A stretch of 64,000 nucleotides of DNA from Hathewaya limosa (GCF_030815255.1 NZ_JAUSWN010000011.1:1-64000); one strand, 5' to 3'; positions 18,727-27,964 are shown, numbered from the stretch's first letter. Notes: generated from the sequence alone by a model not told the origin. Translations and numbers: made by a program.

Positions 18727-19086
18727 CTACTTTGCTTTATCTAACAATTCTTTTGCTAATATACTCAATGCTTCATCTTCCTTATTTTTAACACTTCTAT
18801 CAAAATAACCTACATTTTTCTTTTGTTCACTTGTGCCAAACTCCTGAAATATATCATAAAAAGCTTTTGTTCTAACAATACCAACAGTTGCTAAACCTTC
18901 CTTTTTAACTGTTTTAGATATTTTTTTTAGTTTACCAGTTGAACCTATTGGTGTATTCTTTTCAATTTCTTCCGCAATTGGTCTAATGGCATTTCTTATA
19001 GCCTTCTTTTCATCTGCTTCATCTATAGTCATGCCTTCTAGCATATCTGTAAATTCTTCCATACCTTCAATTTCTATACCATCCAT
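18727..19086 (-). CDS. HK97 gp10-like head-tail protein
   Basis: The product fits the HK97-gp10 morphogenesis family: MEEFTDMLEGMTIDEADEKKAIRNAIRPIAEEIEKNTPIGSTGKLKKI then YDIFQEFGTSEQ. I start it at MDGIEIEGMEEF because AGAGG lies 7 bases upstream and the previous gene stops 2 bases earlier; an open frame extends to 19119. It likely acts at the head-tail joint. Confidence 0.82.
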   Translation of the reverse strand: MDGIEIEGMEEFTDMLEGMTIDEADEKKAIRNAIRPIAEEIEKNTPIGSTGKLKKISKTVKKEGLATVGIVRTKAFYDIFQEFGTSEQKKNVGYFDRSVKNKEDEALSILAKELLDKAK

Positions 19087-19088
19087 AT

Positions 19089-19439
19089 TTATACCTCTGT
19101 AGCTTTTATATCTATCCATTCGTGTCTATTTTGAAAGTCGTTTACATATTCAATATTAAAAATCTTGTCTTTATATTTAATTCTAAATTTTTTAGTGGCA
19201 TCTTTTTCTAACAATGCTTTTATTTTATTGCAATATCTAACTGTAAAGGTAACTATATTTTGTGCTTGTGTGGCTTTTGCTGCTTCATATTCTTTGCCAT
19301 TTACTGTTTTATAATTACACCAGCATGAATAATACTCTGGCCATTTTTCTATATCAAAGCCATTTTCATTTTGATTATTAGAAATATATTCTTCTATAAT
19401 TATTCTTTCAGTTAATCTACATTTAGCCATCTTCATCAC
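19089..19439 (-). CDS. Phage head closure protein
   Basis: The 116-residue product fits the SPP1 gp16 / phage_H_T_join family: CRLTERIIIEEYI near the N-terminus, and an ending FRIKYKDKIFNIEYVNDFQNRHEWIDI that is typical. It plugs the portal before tail joining. It overlaps the upstream connector gene by 17 bases. Confidence 0.85.
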   Translation of the reverse strand: MMKMAKCRLTERIIIEEYISNNQNENGFDIEKWPEYYSCWCNYKTVNGKEYEAAKATQAQNIVTFTVRYCNKIKALLEKDATKKFRIKYKDKIFNIEYVNDFQNRHEWIDIKATEV

Positions 19440-19713
19440 CTACATTTGATAATATATCTAATATAGTATTTGAAATTCTATCATATCCTTTTGACTTTTT
19501 ACTATCTAAATATAATCCTTTATCATCATATAAGTCTTTTACTATTTTTCTTAATAATATATCTGCTAATTTCTCTTTATCTGTACCTTTGTATCTTTTT
19601 CCAACACAAGAATCTATATATATTTCAGTTTCTTTTATTAAGTCCTGTATTAATTTATCATCATCTTCATAGTCAACTTTTAGATGATCTTTCATATCTT
19701 TTAAATCAACCAT
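19423..19713 (-). CDS. Head-tail connector protein (gp6-like)
   Basis: The 96-residue helical product (MVDLKDMKDHLKVDYEDDDKLIQDLIKETEIYIDSCVG) is characteristic of HK97 gp6-type connectors that dock under the portal. It lies directly after the capsid gene. Confidence 0.85.
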   Translation of the reverse strand: MVDLKDMKDHLKVDYEDDDKLIQDLIKETEIYIDSCVGKRYKGTDKEKLADILLRKIVKDLYDDKGLYLDSKKSKGYDRISNTILDILSNVGDEDG

Positions 19714-19731
19714 TTAATCACTTCCCATAAT

Positions 19732-19758
19732 AAAAAAAGAAGGGACTTAACCCCCTCT
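19732..19758 (-). terminator. Hairpin after the capsid gene
   Basis: AAGAAGGG pairs with CCCCTCTT after the capsid stop, probably a leaky terminator after a highly expressed gene. Confidence 0.5.
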
Positions 19759-20834
19759 TAAAACTCTATTTTCTTTATACTTCTTGTTGATCCCTTTGTT
19801 ACTCCAAATCTTTCAAGTATCCTAATTTTAACTGTATCATCTTCAAAACCTGCTTCTGTGCTTCTAGCTATTGTAACAGCTTTTCTATCTAAATATTTAA
19901 CTGCTTCCTTCCAATTTAAACTATAAAATATATGTTTTCCTTCTGAAGCTGGTAATAATGTATCATCCGCTGGTACTAATTCCTTACCATTAAAATAAAA
20001 CTTACCGTTTATTTCTGTCACTAAATTTAATGGTCTACCATTTTTATCTTTTAAATTCTTTAAATATGCAAATCCTTTTGTATTAGTTAATGTAATTAAA
20101 CCAGTTTTAATAGCTGGTAATGCTGTATCCATTACAGTTTCAATATCCTCATAACTTGTTGCCCCTACTACCTCAGTTGCATTATTTTTAATTATATCTA
20201 ATATTTTTGTATTTTCACATACAGTTACTATTTCAATAAAATTCTTTTTAGCTAATCCTTCGATTTCAATTTCTGCATCATCTACAGTTTCAGAAGACAA
20301 TGATTGAATTAAACCATATTTTGCACATTTAAATGATAAATCTTTAGTAACAAGCTTACCATCAACGATATTATCTCCTTCTTTCACTTCTAGTAATTCA
20401 TTTTGATCTACATCTACAATTGGAATTGTACCATCATTCTTAATAACTGGAATAACATCACAATAATCTTTCAAAGAACCAAAACCTTTTTTTATCTCCT
20501 GTAACTTATTTACAAACTGCTTAGGAATTATAGCTGAATTATCAGATGTTTTTATTGTTGCTCTTTCCTCTGGAGTTATTTCTTCACCCATGATATTTTT
20601 TATTATTGCTCTAAATTCGTCTACTTCTTCTGTTCTTTTAGTCTTGTTTTTCTTTTGATTTTCTAAATCCCTTTTTTCTTCTTCCTGTTCTTCTTCTACT
20701 ATCTTAATTAACTTTTCTAACTCTCTTTTTTCTTCAACTGCTTTTTCGGCCTTATCAGCTTCTTTCTTTTTAATAAACTCCCTGATTTCTACCTTCTTAT
20801 CTTCTAATTGTGCTCTTAATTCTTCTAATCCCAT
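19758..20834 (-). CDS. HK97-type major capsid protein
   Basis: The 358-residue product has an N-terminal coiled-coil scaffolding segment (about 1-75, very rich in Lys/Glu) expected to be removed by the protease encoded upstream. The HK97 capsid fold follows (IIPKQFVNKLQEIKKGFGSLKDYCDVIPV near 115; NTKGFAYLKNLKDKNGRPL near 255; ends near VTIARSTEAGFEDDTVKIRILERFG). AAAGGTG lies ahead of the ATG. Confidence 0.92.
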   Translation of the reverse strand: MGLEELRAQLEDKKVEIREFIKKKEADKAEKAVEEKRELEKLIKIVEEEQEEEKRDLENQKKNKTKRTEEVDEFRAIIKNIMGEEITPEERATIKTSDNSAIIPKQFVNKLQEIKKGFGSLKDYCDVIPVIKNDGTIPIVDVDQNELLEVKEGDNIVDGKLVTKDLSFKCAKYGLIQSLSSETVDDAEIEIEGLAKKNFIEIVTVCENTKILDIIKNNATEVVGATSYEDIETVMDTALPAIKTGLITLTNTKGFAYLKNLKDKNGRPLNLVTEINGKFYFNGKELVPADDTLLPASEGKHIFYSLNWKEAVKYLDRKAVTIARSTEAGFEDDTVKIRILERFGVTKGSTRSIKKIEF

Positions 20835-20889
20835 TCTTTTTTCACCTTTCTTTTAATAATTTTTTATATAAAAAAAAGAACTGTTATAA

Positions 20890-21480
20890 TTACAGCTCTA
20901 ATTCTAATTCTAATAATTTAAGTTTTAATTCTTTTTCTTGATCTTCTTTGTCTTTTTCTATGTAAATCTCAACATTATCAGAAAAACTTCTTTGTTCTAT
21001 ACTTATCTCTTCATTATTTCTATTTTCTATAGATGTTCCATAATAAGCTGGTGTTCTAGTATCATCTAATACTGATACTTCGCTCACGTCTATTTCTTCT
21101 AAATACCTTCTATCTACTCCATTGTCAGTTTTACCCCAACTATCCTTTAACTTAGAAAACCCAAAACTCCAGCCTACTAATTTATTGTTTTTAGCCTTAT
21201 CTATTACTTCTTTATCATATACCCTAGCTTCAGCATAAAGTCCTATATTATCCTCTGTAAGTCTTAGAGTTCCCTCTTTCGTAGTTGCTAATTTTCTCAT
21301 TTTATTATGATTTAATAATAGAGGTATATCTTCTTTTTTTGATATTGCATTTTTCCATGTACCACTTCTAACCTGTTCTACAAAATTACCTTTGGCTGTT
21401 GGCATTTCCCTACTATCTCTTTCAACTGCATTTATATAGCCTCTTATAATTGCATAGTTATTCCTTATCTCTACTCTCAC
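20890..21480 (-). CDS. HK97-family prohead protease
   Basis: A serine protease that trims the capsid scaffold. The conserved LLLNHN motif (His, near 60) and GWSFGF (Ser, near 105) fit the catalytic pair, and YLEEIDVSEVSVLDDTRTPAYYGT is typical. I place the start at the GTG (21478-21480), 9 bases after AAAGGAG; a TTG at 21489 touches that site. The gene overlaps the portal gene end. A charged tail (about 165-196) is probably flexible. Confidence 0.88.
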   Translation of the reverse strand: MRVEIRNNYAIIRGYINAVERDSREMPTAKGNFVEQVRSGTWKNAISKKEDIPLLLNHNKMRKLATTKEGTLRLTEDNIGLYAEARVYDKEVIDKAKNNKLVGWSFGFSKLKDSWGKTDNGVDRRYLEEIDVSEVSVLDDTRTPAYYGTSIENRNNEEISIEQRSFSDNVEIYIEKDKEDQEKELKLKLLELELEL

Positions 21481-22702
21481 TTTTATCAACTCCTTTCTTA
21501 TTTAAATAACTTACATTACCTTCTAATAAATCCTTTAATAAAACTTGTCCTGAAGGTAATGTTATTATAACTTCTCCTCCTATTTTTTCTACTCCTAAAA
21601 TATCTCTAGCATAGTCCAAATCATAAACTCCATTTTTCACAAATGTACTTATTACTTCTGCTTGTGTTTTGCTATCTGTTCTAAGCAATACATTTACATT
21701 AAATCTTATTTTATAACCTTTTGCTCTTTCAGTTGGTGTTAGTAGCTTCCAATCCATTTCTTGCTCTATTTGTTCAAATATAACAAGTAAGCATTCGGTT
21801 AGATATTTTATACTGTCTTGTTCTTCAGAGCTAGCATTTTCTTTTATGAATCCTAGTTTTGTCAAAGGTACTCTAAAAGACATAGCTATTTCTTCTTTAG
21901 AGAGTTTTCTCAACTCAGTATATTGTGCATCACTTAAAGATAGGTTGAGAGGTTGTATATTATATCCTGCTGGAATAGTAAATATACTACCATTATTCGA
22001 ATAAATTCTGTCAAACTTTCCTTGTACTTTTTTTAGTTCTTTTTCATCTTTAATATCTGATGTTAGCTGAACTACTATTTTATTAGTTAATCCATTAGTA
22101 AAAAGCTTATTTAAATAATTTTGGCTTTTTAAACTACTATCTAAACTTTCAGATAGTATACTTCTATTTGCTTTACCTTTTATTCCATCAAGTGTAAAAT
22201 CTCTTAGAATAACTATATCTTTATCAAAGCAAGAACCTATTTCACCATCTACACTCTCAAAATCCCATAAAATTTTATTACTCTTACAGCTTTTAATTAG
22301 TCCAACATTATCAATTGTACAATTAGTTATTTTTACTGGATATAATGCTTTAACCTTACCGCCTTGTCTCTCTATAAATAATCCTGCATATCCCCGATGC
22401 TTAGATAATGCGACAAATGCTTTATAACAATCTATAGCACTCATATATGGATTAGGTCTTAATCTTAATAAATCATATAAATAGTGTTCTTTTGCTAATG
22501 TTTCTCCTTTTGAGGTTTCTTTTTTTATTTGTAACGTACATTTAGCAATATCTTGAGATATATCATTTATACAACTAAAATAGGTACTTTCTTTCATTTC
22601 CATTTCAAAAGGTGTAATATCAAATCCATTTTCAAAAGAATATACTTGTTTCCACTCATTTACATCAGTGTCTCTTCTTTCGATTAATTTATCAAAGATC
22701 AT
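21458..22702 (-). CDS. HK97-family portal protein
   Basis: The 414-residue product forms the DNA-entry ring at one capsid vertex. Typical segments are YFSCINDISQDIAKCTLQI, HYLYDLLRLRPNPYMSAIDCYKAFVA, LRKLSKEEIAMSFRVPLTKLGF and the C-terminal ARDILGVEKIGG. It lies in the usual order after terminase with a small membrane gene between. Confidence 0.92.
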   Translation of the reverse strand: MIFDKLIERRDTDVNEWKQVYSFENGFDITPFEMEMKESTYFSCINDISQDIAKCTLQIKKETSKGETLAKEHYLYDLLRLRPNPYMSAIDCYKAFVALSKHRGYAGLFIERQGGKVKALYPVKITNCTIDNVGLIKSCKSNKILWDFESVDGEIGSCFDKDIVILRDFTLDGIKGKANRSILSESLDSSLKSQNYLNKLFTNGLTNKIVVQLTSDIKDEKELKKVQGKFDRIYSNNGSIFTIPAGYNIQPLNLSLSDAQYTELRKLSKEEIAMSFRVPLTKLGFIKENASSEEQDSIKYLTECLLVIFEQIEQEMDWKLLTPTERAKGYKIRFNVNVLLRTDSKTQAEVISTFVKNGVYDLDYARDILGVEKIGGEVIITLPSGQVLLKDLLEGNVSYLNKKGVDKSESRDKE

Positions 22703-22713
22703 TTATTTTTATT

Positions 22714-22929
22714 TCACCTCTTTTCCGTAACTTTATATAAAAATATACTAAAGCTTATTAAGCTAATTCCTAAAAAGTATAAACCAAAATATAAACTTAT
22801 CTTGAAATTGGTATAAATAATAATAATAAGTCCAATAAAAAAGACTATTTCCATAACAAAAATGTCATTTAAAATAGTCTTTTTAAGTAAATTATTAAAT
22901 TTCTTTTTTATTTTACTCACCTCTACCAA
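22714..22929 (-). CDS. Small phage membrane protein
   Basis: The 71-residue product has two membrane helices (about 24-40 and 45-62) and basic ends. It lies between terminase and portal genes and overlaps the terminase stop. I do not know its function; it might aid packaging or act in the membrane early in infection. Confidence 0.6.
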   Translation of the reverse strand: MVEVSKIKKKFNNLLKKTILNDIFVMEIVFFIGLIIIIYTNFKISLYFGLYFLGISLISFSIFLYKVTEKR

Positions 22930-24617
22930 TCTGTTTTATCTAATTCATCTGCTGCATTATACCTTGTATCTTCTCCTAATAACTGAGTATATGCAAAAAT
23001 CAACACTACTACCATGTCTATTCTTTGCTTATTTTTATTTTCTTTATTAAGCATTTCGTCGTCTGCCTTACCTTTTGTTGTACTAGCATTGTTCATGTTC
23101 CAATCTAATAGCTCATTTTTTACATATCTAACTTCATAATCATAAACTTTTTTTCTAAATTCCTTTGTTGCTGGACTTAAATTAGTATAAGTTTGTTTTA
23201 ATAATATAACATCATAATCTTCTGCTAGGCGTTCCATCATTTCCTTTGCATTCATTGGGTCTGAAATAATACATTCTATAGTACATTCATATTCCTCTTC
23301 AATTCCTCTTATATATTCTTCTACAAGCGTGTAATTGACTGTCATTCCTTCATGAATATCACAATATCCCAACTTTTCATACTTTCTGTAATCTATATGT
23401 TTTTCTCTTCTCTTTGCTAAACTTTCATCTGGTAAAAAACCATGAGAATTACAATAAATTATATTATCTTCTTCAAATTCCATCCCTACAGCAGTTAAGT
23501 CTGTTGTAACTGAAAGATCTACACTTACTTTAATCTTTTTCCCTTTTACCTTTTTTCTAAACTCTTTCTCAGTAATCTCACATTTTTTCCAATACTTAAT
23601 ATCTAAATATTTGTTAAGTTCATTAGATTGTAAAAAGATATTTAGATTTTTAGTTAAAAATTCTTCTTGTTCGCTCGTTTTTATTTTGGCTATTTCCCTA
23701 TCACTTTTTATTTCTGCATAGTTCTCTTCAACTCTTAAAGGATTAGCCTTATAAATAGCTTCATCTGTCCATGCTTCTTCCATTGTTGCATAATAAAGTA
23801 AGGTAAATAATCTCTTATTATCTATAACATCATTTAATACTGCTCTATTATATTCTAATTCTTCAAGCATTATAGAATCACTTTCTGCATAAGCAGTTGT
23901 AGTTTTAATACACAAAGGATTAAGTACACTTAATTGTCCTTTTCTCATTGCCTGTATGTTAGTATTACTTGTAAATGCTCCGACTTCATCTGCAATAAAA
24001 CATGATGGTCTTATTGAGTTATTTTTATTAGCTTTTGCAGTTCTTGGAACATAATAACTATTAGTTATCAAACATTTAATAATTCCTATTTCAGAATCTG
24101 ATACAAAAAAATGTTTTTTAATTGCTGGACTTGCTGAAATCAACTGTGCCATAGCTTTTCGTGTTTCTTTTGCTAAATCTCTGTCTATACAAATTGAATA
24201 AAATTCGCTAAATTGTTGTTCTGTCAACATAAGCAATAATAATATTAATGCCGCTATAAAACTTTTAGCATTTTTTCTAGGTATAAATAAAACTAAATCC
24301 CTATATCTAAATTTCTTTTTATTATTCTTATATCTCCAACCAAATAAAGCTGAAATAAGTAATGCTTGAAATCCACTTAAACCCTTTAAAACCTGTTTGC
24401 CAGCAATAAATCCTGTTGCATAATTAAATAACTTTAATAAATTATTTATTTTTTTCAACTTGTTTTTATCAAAATAAAACTCAAATGTATCTAGGTATTG
24501 ATTAGTATTATAATCATCTAAAAATATTCTACATTGTTGTTTAACTTCATATGTTGTAACTTCTTTTCCTTCTATAACATCATTACAATATTTTAAGGCC
24601 TTATCTAAAAGTATCAT
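22923..24617 (-). CDS. Terminase large subunit
   Basis: The 564-residue packaging motor has an ATPase half with a Walker A-like loop (PRKNAKS, about 113-119) and Walker B (SCFIADEVGAF, near 205-215). The RNase H-like nuclease half has acidic residues at SVDLSVTTDLTA (near 345), CIISDPMNAKE (near 450) and a late GKADDEML. It overlaps the small subunit gene by 4 bases (ATGA). Confidence 0.93.
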   Translation of the reverse strand: MILLDKALKYCNDVIEGKEVTTYEVKQQCRIFLDDYNTNQYLDTFEFYFDKNKLKKINNLLKLFNYATGFIAGKQVLKGLSGFQALLISALFGWRYKNNKKKFRYRDLVLFIPRKNAKSFIAALILLLLMLTEQQFSEFYSICIDRDLAKETRKAMAQLISASPAIKKHFFVSDSEIGIIKCLITNSYYVPRTAKANKNNSIRPSCFIADEVGAFTSNTNIQAMRKGQLSVLNPLCIKTTTAYAESDSIMLEELEYNRAVLNDVIDNKRLFTLLYYATMEEAWTDEAIYKANPLRVEENYAEIKSDREIAKIKTSEQEEFLTKNLNIFLQSNELNKYLDIKYWKKCEITEKEFRKKVKGKKIKVSVDLSVTTDLTAVGMEFEEDNIIYCNSHGFLPDESLAKRREKHIDYRKYEKLGYCDIHEGMTVNYTLVEEYIRGIEEEYECTIECIISDPMNAKEMMERLAEDYDVILLKQTYTNLSPATKEFRKKVYDYEVRYVKNELLDWNMNNASTTKGKADDEMLNKENKNKQRIDMVVVLIFAYTQLLGEDTRYNAADELDKTDW

Positions 24618-25078
24618 TCTTCATCATCTTCTCTTAAAATCTGTAATAAAGGATCTTCTTTATCTTGCTTTGCTTGTAAATTAATATTTGCAAGTTTTGC
24701 CCTACTTTGAGGACTTAATGATAATTCATTACAACATCTATACAAATCTTTAGTGTACTTATCTTTTGCACTCATAATTTGATTTTGCATTAATAACCTT
24801 GGACTATTATTAATTTTATCTTCTATGAATTGTAATCTGTCTATAGCAATTACACATGTTGATAAAATATAAATATCTAAGTTGTTTAGAAGTTTACTTT
24901 CTTCAAGTTCATCCTTAATATAGTTAAATAACATTCTTTGATTTTTACTTAAATAGTTAGGAGGATTTATATTATCTGATCTACCTTTTAAAGATTCTTC
25001 GGCTTCTTCCCTTTTCTGTTTTTCTTCTTTTGTTAAATGCTTACTCATTAAATTTATATTTTTGCAAGGTCTAGCCAA
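24614..25078 (-). CDS. Terminase small subunit, P27 type
   Basis: The 154-residue helical DNA-recognition subunit matches P27-family terminase small subunits (ARPCKNINLMSKHLTKEEKQ, PPNYLSKNQRMLFNYIKDEL, LSPQSRAKLA). It starts with TTG behind GGAGGTG. Partner of the large subunit downstream. Confidence 0.88.
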   Translation of the reverse strand: MARPCKNINLMSKHLTKEEKQKREEAEESLKGRSDNINPPNYLSKNQRMLFNYIKDELEESKLLNNLDIYILSTCVIAIDRLQFIEDKINNSPRLLMQNQIMSAKDKYTKDLYRCCNELSLSPQSRAKLANINLQAKQDKEDPLLQILREDDEE

Positions 25079-25194
25079 ATTTTCACCTCCTTTTGTCTTT
25101 TAAATTCAAACTTTCATTTTGGGAATTTTATGCGATTGAGAGGACACCATGGACTTTTCTGTCTTGTCCAAAAACTTTTAGCACTCCCCCCCAG
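25079..25194. other. Candidate cos region
   Basis: This gap between the packaging HNH gene and terminase small subunit contains a GC-richer stretch (GAGAGGACACCATGG) and a run of seven C residues, rare in this DNA. HNH-terS-terL phages commonly have cos here. This is inference from position and composition. Confidence 0.3.
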
Positions 25195-25638
25195 TTACTT
25201 ATAAAATTCTTTATTGAATTCATGTATTAAATTTTTTAAAGTATTTTGGATTTCAACTTTATCTTTATAACTCATTTCCATTTTTCTATGAACTTTCTTA
25301 TGACAACAATCACATAAAGGTATTAGGTTATCTTCTCTCAACCTTAAGTCTGGTCTATCCTTAACTGTTTCAATATGATGTGTAAATTGATTTTCTTCTT
25401 CTAATCCTTGCTTCCAACATAACACACATAAACCAAGATAATGTTTCTTTATAACCTCGGATAAATTTAACCATGTACTATTACTATAAAACCTTTGTCT
25501 TAGTCTTTCTTCTTTATCTTGTAACCTTCTATGCTTATATTCTCTATATTTTTCTTTTCTTCTTTTATCCTCACAGCTGCATAATGTTCCTGCTAATACC
25601 CTTTTACCACACTCAGTACATATTCTATATATAGGCAT
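25195..25638 (-). CDS. HNH endonuclease of the packaging module
   Basis: The 147-residue product has an N-terminal zinc-binding segment (CTECGKRVLAGTLCSC) and a C-terminal HNH core (CVLCWKQG, THHIETVKDRPDL, NLIPLCDCCHKKVH). HNH proteins next to terminases assist cos cleavage in HK97-like phages of Gram-positive hosts. It overlaps the upstream gene by one base. Confidence 0.88.
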   Translation of the reverse strand: MPIYRICTECGKRVLAGTLCSCEDKRRKEKYREYKHRRLQDKEERLRQRFYSNSTWLNLSEVIKKHYLGLCVLCWKQGLEEENQFTHHIETVKDRPDLRLREDNLIPLCDCCHKKVHRKMEMSYKDKVEIQNTLKNLIHEFNKEFYK

Positions 25639-26114
25639 TATATTGTTATGGTCTTTGATTCTATTTCTTTTTCTTTAAGCTTAGTAAGCTTCTTATCGTT
25701 TGCAACCTTATGAGGATCTTCTTTCCAATGTAACTTATCTTTATTATTTAACCAATATTTTTGTGCTGCTAAATCTGGATGTTTATACTTTTTTATCTTA
25801 CTTATCTTAACATCTTCTTTTACTAATACTATTCCATCTTCACCGATCTCCTCGCATTTAATTTTAGTGGCTATCTCTTCGGTGTAATGATAACCAACAG
25901 CATTATTAAATAAAGCCTGTTCAACATTTTGATTCTTTTTATCTTTTCCTTGTGCGATTACTTCTTTTAATGTATTATTACTGCTCTTATATCTTCTGTA
26001 TGTAGAATATCCTATACCTATTTTTTCAGCAATTTGTTTATCTGTTTTTCCTTGTTCAACCATACTTTCTATAATACTTAAACTACTTTTTATTACTTCT
26101 TCTGCTGATACCAT
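25638..26114 (-). CDS. Helix-turn-helix phage protein, terminase-small-like
   Basis: The product (start MVSAEEVIKSSL, AGGAGG 6-7 bases upstream; open frame reaches 26147) has an N-terminal HTH (GKTDKQIAEKIGIGYSTYRRYKSS) followed by a domain with NNAVGYHYTEE and HPDLAAQKYWLNNKD. The latter is common in proteins annotated as phage terminase small subunit-like or transposase-like. With a P27 subunit already present, this could be a second DNA-recognition factor for packaging or a regulator of late genes. Confidence 0.65.
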   Translation of the reverse strand: MVSAEEVIKSSLSIIESMVEQGKTDKQIAEKIGIGYSTYRRYKSSNNTLKEVIAQGKDKKNQNVEQALFNNAVGYHYTEEIATKIKCEEIGEDGIVLVKEDVKISKIKKYKHPDLAAQKYWLNNKDKLHWKEDPHKVANDKKLTKLKEKEIESKTITI

Positions 26115-26391
26115 ATTACACCTCCTACTTCTTAAAACATTGAGCACTCACTTTATACCCTGTGCTCAATGTAGTTATTTTATAAAATTTTATATTTTCT
26201 TTTCAAGGAACTCTTTAACCATTGAAAACACTGATATTACAATATATTTTATACTTTATTTTGAATGTGCTATTTATATATAGAATCACACATTCATTTT
26301 CAAAAATCTCTACTACTATATATGCTTATTTTTTATAGTTGAATGTTCATAGTACTTAAAATAGAACATTCAAACGTAAAAAATAAAAAAA
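26115..26391 (-). promoter_or_regulatory. Regulatory gap with three inverted repeats
   Basis: Three inverted repeats fill this gap: an 11-bp perfect stem ACATTGAGCAC/GTGCTCAATGT (26137-26172), GAATGTG/CACATTC (about 26262-26297) and TTGAATGTTC/GAACATTCAA (26339-26373). The last may terminate the recombinase gene. The first lies just upstream of the late genes and could be an operator or attenuator. Confidence 0.5.
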
Positions 26392-26997
26392 TTACCTTAT
26401 AAGGCTATTTAGTGAATCAGAGTATTTATCATATAACTCTCTATCTAATCCTAAATATCTTTTGGTAATTTCTGTACTACTATGACCTAACATTTCTTTT
26501 ACAATAAGCAATTCTTTATCACTTTCCAGGTAAATAGTATAAGCATAGGTTTTCCTCATGGAGTGTGCTGTTATATTAGTTAATCCAAATTGTTCTCCAG
26601 CTTCCCTTAGAACCCTACTTACATGACTAACACTTATATATTTATTTTTACCCTTTCTAGATGGAAACATATACTCATAATCTTTCTTATTTTTAATATA
26701 ATTCCTAAGGATTTTATCTAGTTTAATTACTATTTTAACTATTCTAGGTTTTATATTCTCTTTTCTTATATTTTTAGTATTTACTTTTTTACTTTCTAAT
26801 ATTTCAAAATATCCACACTGTAGTGCATTCCTTACATCTCTAATTTTTAACTTAACTAGATCTCCTGCCCTATATCCCGTAGATATTCCTAGTAAAAATA
26901 ATATATAATTTCTTTCATTTTTTTCTTTTAAATAATCCTGAATATCTAAAATTAACTCTAAATCTTTTATTGGTTTAGCTGGTCTTTTTTTACTCAT
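26392..26997 (-). CDS. XerC/D-like tyrosine recombinase, catalytic domain only
   Basis: The 201-residue product keeps the catalytic set Arg43 (STGYRAGDL), Lys70/71, His145 and Arg148 (TAHSMRKTY), His172 (LGHSSTEI) and nucleophile Tyr181 (TKRYLG), but lacks the N-terminal core-binding domain. It sits at the head of the morphogenesis genes and not by an attachment site, and the phage already has a serine integrase. Similar 'integrase' genes occur ahead of terminases in clostridial and related phages; the job is unclear (dimer resolution or a regulatory role). Confidence 0.82.
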   Translation of the reverse strand: MSKKRPAKPIKDLELILDIQDYLKEKNERNYILFLLGISTGYRAGDLVKLKIRDVRNALQCGYFEILESKKVNTKNIRKENIKPRIVKIVIKLDKILRNYIKNKKDYEYMFPSRKGKNKYISVSHVSRVLREAGEQFGLTNITAHSMRKTYAYTIYLESDKELLIVKEMLGHSSTEITKRYLGLDRELYDKYSDSLNSLIR

Positions 26998-27021
26998 TTT
27001 ACATCACCCACACCTTCTTTC

Positions 27022-27252
27022 TTATTTTAACGTTCTACTTTTTTGTCTTATTACTCCATGAACTTTTCTATAAGTTCTATGAACCATCAGTTCTCTTAAA
27101 TCATTTGCCTCTTGTTCTTTATCTACTTTCTTACTATTACAGTAAGGACATGCTATATATCTATCCTTACTTATTTGCTGAACTTCTTCTGTTAGAAGTA
27201 TAAATTCTTTTTTACAAACCTTACACTCATAATTACTATAGAAATTTAGCAT
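27022..27252 (-). CDS. Small zinc-ribbon protein
   Basis: The 76-residue product has two CxxC pairs (CKVCKKEF and CPYCNSKK), typical of a zinc ribbon, and a basic C-terminus (RKVHGVIRQKSRTLK) that may bind nucleic acid. Probably a phage regulator or accessory protein. Family not recognised. Confidence 0.65.
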   Translation of the reverse strand: MLNFYSNYECKVCKKEFILLTEEVQQISKDRYIACPYCNSKKVDKEQEANDLRELMVHRTYRKVHGVIRQKSRTLK

Positions 27253-27276
27253 ATCTTCACCTTCCTTTTAAATAAA

Positions 27277-27300
27277 AAGGACACCAGTTACGGCGTCCTT
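27277..27300 (-). terminator. Hairpin terminator
   Basis: AAGGAC pairs with GTCCTT, with an inner CC/GG, just upstream of the zinc-ribbon gene and past the 51-residue gene. Confidence 0.5.
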
Positions 27301-27433
27301 AGATAATTTTGTTAGGGGATAAGTATTTAATTCTTCATACTAGCATTATATATTAATTTACTTTAAAAGTCAGAGATTTTATAAGTAAATTTCATGTAAT
27401 TTTCATGTAAGTTTTAGGAATAAATAATATTTA

Positions 27434-27589
27434 TTATCCTGAAACTCTATACTGACTATAAAATGGTTCTAATATATCAGTTAATCTTTTTAAAATATTT
27501 CTATTATTCTTTTTTAAGGTTTCATAAGTTACATAATTTCTTTGTCTAAACTCTGAATTATAATTAAACTCTACATCCTTCCAATACAT
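27434..27589 (-). CDS. Small phage protein, 51 residues
   Basis: A frame MYWKDVEFNYNSEFRQR to FYSQYRVSG overlaps the end of the next upstream gene by 19 bases. The product is helical and basic. The ribosome site is poor (AAGG one base before the ATG), so the start may differ. No family recognised. Confidence 0.45.
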   Translation of the reverse strand: MYWKDVEFNYNSEFRQRNYVTYETLKKNNRNILKRLTDILEPFYSQYRVSG

Positions 27590-27939
27590 ACCTTCAAGGT
27601 ATTTAACTTTTCCTGTTCATTTAAGCATCCATTAATAGCCTTATCAATTTGTTCAATTTCTAGCTTTTTAAAAAAGATTCTTGATTGATCTTCTCTAATC
27701 CACTCCTCAATAATATGTTTATTTAATTCTTTATCAATCATATATTCTTCTGATACACTTCCAACATAACTTCCTTTTGGTCTTCCTGGCATACCTAATG
27801 GACTAGATTTAGGCACATAATCCTTGTACCACTCCTCTGGATGAGCTATTGCATATTTATATTGTTCTATTCTTGCTAATGTTGTATCTACATAAGCCTT
27901 TTTAGTTTTATATTCTTTTAAAATCTTTTCTATATTCAT
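27571..27939 (-). CDS. ArpU-like phage protein
   Basis: I start it at MNIEKILKEYKTKK because GGAGG is 7 bases upstream. The product is helical, with a basic patch (GMPGRPKGSYVGSVSEEYM) and a C-terminal helix pair. Length, helix content and position upstream of the recombinase and terminase genes recall ArpU-family phage late regulators, but I cannot confirm it. Confidence 0.5.
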   Translation of the reverse strand: MNIEKILKEYKTKKAYVDTTLARIEQYKYAIAHPEEWYKDYVPKSSPLGMPGRPKGSYVGSVSEEYMIDKELNKHIIEEWIREDQSRIFFKKLEIEQIDKAINGCLNEQEKLNTLKVCIGRM

Positions 27940-27964
27940 TTTCATGCCTCCATTTAATAAAAAA

